A DNA stretch of 64,000 bases from Sandaracinaceae bacterium (GTDB lineage Bacteria > Myxococcota_A > Polyangia > Polyangiales > Houyiibacteriaceae). Below, one piece after another: positions 59,748 through 64,000 of the stretch. The DNA is taken from positions 1-64,000 of the forward strand of contig JADJJE010000015.1 of the NCBI GenBank assembly GCA_016706685.1, given 5' to 3'. The notes under the pieces are model-generated. The model searched no databases, was not told the DNA's origin, and worked only from the letters and a program-made list of their open reading frames with translations. The position numbers and the translations under genes were made by a program. How positions within the stretch are numbered: the stretch's first letter is position 1; each line of letters begins with the position of its first letter.

Positions 59748-60998
59748 TTGATCCGCCTTCACCAGACGTTCGGAGCCCACACAGGCAGAACGCTCACGTT
59801 CGACGGCGGGCCGATTCGCTGTGGGCGCCAGCCGGAGAACGAGCTGGCCTTCGACCCCAACGCGGACCTGGACGCTTCGGGCTTCCACGCAGAGCTGGTG
59901 CTGACAGGGACCACCTGGCGGCTGACCGACACCAAGAGCCGCAACGGCACGTGGGTCAATGGCGAGCGCGTCACCGAGGCCACCCTGGCGGACGGCGACG
60001 AGATCGAGTTCGGCGCAGGGGGCCCGCGCGTGCGCGTGGAGCTCTTCTCGCCGGACGCGCCCACCATGCGTCCCGCCAGCGGGCACGGCTCCATCCGGCC
60101 CCCGCCGCTGGGTGACCGCGCAGTGCTGTTCGTCCCCGTGTCTTCGCCCACGCCACCTCCGCCCGACGCGCCGGTGGCGTCCAGCGTGGTGCAGACAGCG
60201 CGCAGCCTGCCCGCCGACGAAGTGGCCAAGCGTCCTTCGTATCCAACGCCTCCGGTGCCACCTGCGCGCAAGGGCGTGCGTGGCTGGGTGGTGGCGTTGC
60301 TGGGCTGCAGTGGCCTGCTGGTGGCCGGCCTCGCCGTGGGTGTGGGGCTCTGGTGGGTCCAGCGCGTGCGCACGCCACCGCCCACTGCGGCCGACGCCAC
60401 GCGCATCGCCACCGCCCACGCCGGTGCGCTCTTCACCGTGCTGCACCGCGACCCGCTCGGGCGCGAGCACGAGATCTGCGCGGGCTTCGCCGTGCGCCGG
60501 GACCTGATCGCCACGTCGGCGCGCTGCATCCACGCACTGCAGGCGGCGGCCGAGAGCGGGCATCGCGCCTTCGCGCGCCCGCCGGGCGGCGTGCTCCAGG
60601 ACGTGGCCCACATGTACCGTCACCCCGGGATGCCCGCAGGCGCGCAGGTGGGCCCCGACGTGGGTCTCTTGCGGGTGACGGGGAGCGCGCCGGCGCTCAC
60701 GTCGCTCGCGCCGGTGGACGAGGTGTCCGGGCTGCCCGACGGCACCGCCATCTTCGTGTGGGCAGCGGCCGGCAGTGGCGGTGGCCTGCGTGGTGGCCGC
60801 GTCACCAACGTGGCGGACCTGCCCGGTGCCGGCCCCGACCAGCAGCTGCTCCACGGGCTCGTGGGCACACCAGGCTCACCCGTGTTCGACCGTGAGGGCC
60901 GCGTGGTGGCCGTGCACGCAGGCACGGTGGGACAAGACGCCGTCCCGGGATACGGCGTGCGCATCGACGTGCTGCACGGGCTGCTGGCCGGGCTCTAG
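59748..60998 (+). CDS. FHA, membrane helix, and degenerate trypsin-like domain
   Basis: The 416-residue protein begins with an FHA domain (1-100: IRCGRQPENELAFDPNADLDASGFHAEL, SRNGTWVNGERV), a Pro-rich linker, one membrane helix (about 179-203) and a C-terminal domain with trypsin/HtrA-like order. There, the His site reads TSARC instead of T-x-A-H-x, Asp is kept (GPDVGLLRV), and the Ser site reads GTPGSPVFD instead of GxSGGPV. The catalytic His and Ser seem lost. TTG 59748 is the start because FHA begins directly there. It follows the PP2C gene by 24 bases. Confidence 0.85.
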   Translation: MIRLHQTFGAHTGRTLTFDGGPIRCGRQPENELAFDPNADLDASGFHAELVLTGTTWRLTDTKSRNGTWVNGERVTEATLADGDEIEFGAGGPRVRVELFSPDAPTMRPASGHGSIRPPPLGDRAVLFVPVSSPTPPPPDAPVASSVVQTARSLPADEVAKRPSYPTPPVPPARKGVRGWVVALLGCSGLLVAGLAVGVGLWWVQRVRTPPPTAADATRIATAHAGALFTVLHRDPLGREHEICAGFAVRRDLIATSARCIHALQAAAESGHRAFARPPGGVLQDVAHMYRHPGMPAGAQVGPDVGLLRVTGSAPALTSLAPVDEVSGLPDGTAIFVWAAAGSGGGLRGGRVTNVADLPGAGPDQQLLHGLVGTPGSPVFDREGRVVAVHAGTVGQDAVPGYGVRIDVLHGLLAGL

Positions 60999-61026
60999 GC
61001 CCCGCGCCTGCTGCACGCACGGGTGG

Positions 61027-61629
61027 TCACGGGTCGTCGCGCAGGATGGCGTCCGCCACGGCTCGCCAGCGCACGGCGGCGTCGGCGTCGCGCTGGCCAC
61101 GCTCACGCAGCTGGGCGCGCACGGCGCTCTCGGTGCGCGTGGGCGGCACCTCGGGCAGCTCCAGCAAGATGCGCTGAGCGCTGCGGCGGTGCTGCTCGGC
61201 GATGGCGCGCCCCACCACCACCACGCCGGCGGTGTCGATGGGCGCATGGAAGTCGTCGGGGAGCTCGATGTACCGGCGCACGCTCTCGAGGTCCGTGCCC
61301 GTCAGGAAGGTGGTGCGGCGCAGGTCGCCCAGGGTGCGGAAAGGCAGCACCTCACCGCGGTCGAGATCCACGCGAAAGCGCCGCGCGTCGAGGATGATCT
61401 CCCGCATGAGCTGGCCGTCTTCGAGGTCCAGCACCAGCTCGCGCACGGGCTCTTCGAGGCGCGCGCGGTCTCCGCCGCGGCGCTTGCCTGCTGCTGCCGT
61501 GAGCGCCGCGACCGCGCGTCGCCAGCGGAACTTGTCCGGATCGCGGCGGCGCACCACGCGCACCGCGCCGCGGTCCTGCCCCTGCTTCCCGTAGTATTCG
61601 ATCGCGTCGGTGATGCGTGCGCCAAGCAT
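61027..61629 (-). CDS. protein of unknown function
   Basis: The 200-residue soluble protein starts at ATG 61629 (MLGARITDAIEYYGKQGQDRGA). It is rich in Arg, Asp and Glu with LEDGQLMREIILDARRFRVDLD and GTDLESVRRYIELPDDFHAP as clear segments. The layout looks helical with a beta centre. No family is recognised. It converges with the FHA/protease-like gene and lies 40 bases after the phosphohexomutase gene on the same strand. Confidence 0.55.
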   Translation of the reverse strand: MLGARITDAIEYYGKQGQDRGAVRVVRRRDPDKFRWRRAVAALTAAAGKRRGGDRARLEEPVRELVLDLEDGQLMREIILDARRFRVDLDRGEVLPFRTLGDLRRTTFLTGTDLESVRRYIELPDDFHAPIDTAGVVVVGRAIAEQHRRSAQRILLELPEVPPTRTESAVRAQLRERGQRDADAAVRWRAVADAILRDDP

Positions 61630-61669
61630 AGGTCCTCGGCGAAGGTTGTCGGCCGACGCGGCCGGCGGG

Positions 61670-63448
61670 TCAAGAAAGCGGGGCGCCCCCCAGGTGCTCC
61701 ACCAGGTCGTCGCGGATGGCCCGGGCCGCCACCTGGGCCCGCTTCCGCGCGTCGGCGATGCTCTCACCCACGCGTGGCTCGGCGCGGGCGTCGAAGTAGA
61801 GCTTGAGCTTGGGCTCCGTGCCGCTCGGGCGCAGCATGGCGCGCTGCCCACCGGTGAGCTCGATGACCAGCAGGTCGCTGGGCGCCCACCCGAGCGCCTC
61901 GGTGCGACCGTCCACATAGCGGCGCACGGCGTCGCGCCCGGAGAGGCGCGCCACGACGGGCACTCCGCCCAGCGACGTGACGTCCAGTCCATCGGCGCGC
62001 TCCACGAGCGCGCGGATGGTGGCCTGCCCGCTGCTCCCGGGCAGCACCCAAGACTCCTGCACGCTCACGTAGGCGCCGTGACGCCGCAGCAGCTCGTCGC
62101 GCGCGCCCAGCACGCTCACCCCGCGCGCCGCGCAGCGAGCCGCCAGGTCGCAGAACAGCAGCAGCGCCGAGATGCCGTCCTTGTCTCGCACCAGCGCGCC
62201 AGCGGCATAGCCCAGCGCCTCTTCATAACCGAACACGAAGCGCCTCCCGCGCGCCTCTTCCTCCATGGCGCGCGCGTGGATCCACTTGTGACCCGTGAGC
62301 GTCTGCGCGAAGGCCGCGCCGTGGGCGGCCGCGATCACACCCAGCAGCGGCGAGCTGACGATGGTGTTGATCACCACGCGCGGCTCGCTGGGATCGCCCG
62401 CCGCCAGCAGGTAGTCCGCCAGCAGGCAGCCGATCTCGTTGCCGCTCAGCGCCTCGTAGCTGCCGTCTTCTCGCGGCGCGACCACGGCCAGTCGGTCGGC
62501 GTCGGGGTCGTTCGCCACGCCGAGACTGGCGCCCACCTCGCGCGCCAGCGTGATCAGCGCGTCCAGCGCGCCGGGCTCCTCCGGGTTCGGAAAGCGCACG
62601 GTCGGGAAGCTGCCGTCCGGCTCGGCCTGCGACGCGACCACGTGCACGTCGTGGAAGCCCGCGCGCTCGAGCACCTCGTGCACGGTGGCGAGGCCCACGC
62701 CGTGCAGTGGCGTGTAGGCAATGCGCAGCGCGCGCGGGCCGTCGCCGGCTGGCAGGCTGGCCAACACCCCCTGCACGTAGCGCTCGCGCACGCTCGACCC
62801 GAGCGTGATCCGGTGCCCGTGCTCGCGCGCCTCCGCCTCCCCGGCGAGCTGCACCTCCGCGGCCGGTGGCGCGGCGTCGATGGCCGCCGCGATGCCGTGA
62901 TCGTGCGGGGGGATGATCTGCGCGCCGTGTTCCCAGAACACCTTGTAGCCGTTGTACTCCGGCGGGTTGTGGCTGGCGGTGATGACCACGCCCGCCGCGG
63001 CGCGCTGGTCGAGGACGGCAAACCCCACCAGCGGCGTGGGCGCAAAGTCCTCGAACACCCGCGCCACGATGCCCGCGCCCGCGACCACGGCCGCCACGTC
63101 TTCTGCAAAGCGGCGGCTGTCGGGGCGCGCGTCGAAGCCGATGCACACGCCGCGCTCGGCCGCTCCCGGGACCTGCGTCTTCAGCCACGCGCACAGCCCG
63201 TGCGTGGCGCGGATGACGGTGGCGCGGTTGAGGCGCCCCGGCCCTGCGCCCACCAGCCCGCGCAGGCCCGCGGTGCCGAACTCGAGGCGCTCGCTCATGC
63301 GTACTGCGAGCGCGTGGTCCACGACACTGCCCGTGGTGAGCGCCTGCACATGAACTCCGCGCAAGTCGCGCAGCTCGTGCTGGGTGGCCGGGTCGGGGTC
63401 CCCCGCGATCCAGGCGTCGGTCGTGGCCAGCAGTGCGTCGTGGGTCAT
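61670..63448 (-). CDS. phosphoglucomutase/phosphomannomutase family enzyme
   Basis: This 592-residue alpha-D-phosphohexomutase has FGTAGLRG (58-64), the phospho-Ser motif TASHNPPEYNGYK with Ser 159, the metal-binding loop NDPDADRLAV, GYEEALGYAAG for the sugar and the phosphate-binding RPSGTEPKLKLYF near the end. All four active-site loops are present, so it should be active on glucose- or mannose-phosphate. The ATG at 63448 overlaps the stop of the upstream membrane gene (ATGA). It supplies sugar phosphates for polysaccharide or trehalose routes. Confidence 0.93.
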   Translation of the reverse strand: MTHDALLATTDAWIAGDPDPATQHELRDLRGVHVQALTTGSVVDHALAVRMSERLEFGTAGLRGLVGAGPGRLNRATVIRATHGLCAWLKTQVPGAAERGVCIGFDARPDSRRFAEDVAAVVAGAGIVARVFEDFAPTPLVGFAVLDQRAAAGVVITASHNPPEYNGYKVFWEHGAQIIPPHDHGIAAAIDAAPPAAEVQLAGEAEAREHGHRITLGSSVRERYVQGVLASLPAGDGPRALRIAYTPLHGVGLATVHEVLERAGFHDVHVVASQAEPDGSFPTVRFPNPEEPGALDALITLAREVGASLGVANDPDADRLAVVAPREDGSYEALSGNEIGCLLADYLLAAGDPSEPRVVINTIVSSPLLGVIAAAHGAAFAQTLTGHKWIHARAMEEEARGRRFVFGYEEALGYAAGALVRDKDGISALLLFCDLAARCAARGVSVLGARDELLRRHGAYVSVQESWVLPGSSGQATIRALVERADGLDVTSLGGVPVVARLSGRDAVRRYVDGRTEALGWAPSDLLVIELTGGQRAMLRPSGTEPKLKLYFDARAEPRVGESIADARKRAQVAARAIRDDLVEHLGGAPLS

Positions 63449-64000
63449 GAGACCGCCGGAGTGTACCGCCACGCGCGCCACCGGTCCCGCAGCCAGTCGC
63501 TCGCGCGCACCAGCGCGTAGGTCAGCGCCACCAGGCCCAGCACCCAGGGTGTGGCGGCGGCCACGCTGGTGTCGGTCAGCGCGCGCACGGGCTTGCCCAG
63601 CGCCCCATAAGCGAAGGGCAGGTGGAACGCATAGACCCGCAGCGACCGGGTGCCCAACGTGAGCAGCACGGGCACGGCGAAGCGCGTCGCGGCCACACGC
63701 GGGTACGCCACCAAGGCCGCACCGATGACGAACAGCGCGCGTGCTCCGAGGTCGAGCGCGTTCAACCACACCGCGGGGTGGGTGCGTGAGAGCGGAACGC
63801 CCGCGGCGCTCAGCCATGCCTGCATGCCCCAGCTCGAGACCACGGCGACGCCCAGCGCCACCAGCGCCACGCGCCCGGGCCAGCGGACACACACGGGCGT
63901 GATCGCCGCGCCCAGCGCGCACCAGACTGCCAGCGGGAAGACTGGCATCACGGTGAAGGGCGGAACGTCCACGAACGGCACCAGCGCGAAGCGCAGCGGG
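63445..64000 (-). CDS. membrane protein, acyltransferase-like (C-terminal part; runs off the edge)
   Basis: The frame runs from the right edge to a stop at 63445, giving 185 residues without a clear start. At least four hydrophobic helices are present (VMPVFPLAVWCALGAAI, VALVALGVAVVSSWGM, ALFVIGAALVAYP, FAVPVLLTLGTRSLRVYAFH). The segment LGTRSLRVYAFHLPFAYG is like the last part of membrane acyltransferases (acyltransferase-3 or the heparan-alpha-glucosaminide type). It is probably in one operon with the phosphohexomutase gene (ATGA overlap). The exact family is open. Confidence 0.6.
   Translation of the reverse strand, partial: PLRFALVPFVDVPPFTVMPVFPLAVWCALGAAITPVCVRWPGRVALVALGVAVVSSWGMQAWLSAAGVPLSRTHPAVWLNALDLGARALFVIGAALVAYPRVAATRFAVPVLLTLGTRSLRVYAFHLPFAYGALGKPVRALTDTSVAAATPWVLGLVALTYALVRASDWLRDRWRAWRYTPAVS

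Overview
The window is GC-rich DNA, almost filled with genes on both strands, most likely from a myxobacterium (Myxococcota, order Polyangiales, close to Sandaracinus). This is an inference from gene content: a MYXO-CTERM type sorting tail (4970-7129), MopE-like Asp/Cys repeats (14425-15471), disintegrin-like Cys repeats joined to a DUF1554-type domain (9295-10572), an AgmX/PglI-type C-terminal domain (15478-15903), many lipoproteins with Asp/Ala/Gly or Gly/Pro linkers, tectonin repeats, and FHA/PP2C signalling genes. No phage, insertion sequence, plasmid or CRISPR signature was seen.

Layout. 1-163 holds the start of a lipoprotein. 250-3216 is a tightly overlapped coenzyme F420 operon read leftwards (npdG-cofE-cofD-cofC). 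3629-10572 mixes an iron-sulfur protein, lipoproteins, a SIMPL protein and a propeller protein with Calx-beta repeats. 10720-20027 carries lipid and CoA genes (a WS/DGAT acyltransferase, a two-subunit 3-oxoacid CoA-transferase, an SDR epimerase-like protein, an acyl-CoA ligase) among secreted repeat proteins. 20085-28095 reads leftwards: outer-membrane protein, MsrA, two lipoproteins, and an overlapping trio of molybdopterin oxidoreductase, alpha/beta hydrolase and hybrid histidine kinase.

28170-34089 reads rightwards and contains a two-gene redox unit: a TerB-like domain fused to a flavin/2Fe-2S reductase, followed by a NosR/NapH-like membrane polyferredoxin fused to a cyclic-nucleotide-binding domain. 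34246-43341 reads leftwards and looks like one transcription unit: an unknown 330-residue protein, a 1953-residue fusion (M48-like metallopeptidase, TerB, superfamily 1 helicase, C-terminal nuclease-like region), an unknown 388-residue protein, and a frameshifted MpaB/DUF2236 gene. The fusion protein and its partner are my best candidate for an undescribed system, possibly defence or genome maintenance.

44206-50389 reads rightwards (S1-domain protein, hydrolase, M14-like metallo-amidase, envelope protein, DUF1152). 50398-54362 reads leftwards and starts at a tRNA-Thr. 54498-60998 ends in a signalling set: zinc-ribbon/double-FHA protein, PP2C phosphatase, and an FHA protein with a degenerate trypsin-like domain. 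61027-64000 reads leftwards with a phosphohexomutase and part of a membrane protein.

The long intergenic gaps (3217-3628, 16327-16921, 43342-44205) carry related inverted-repeat modules. The gap at 45718-46173 carries two oppositely oriented hexamer arrays that could form a very large hairpin.
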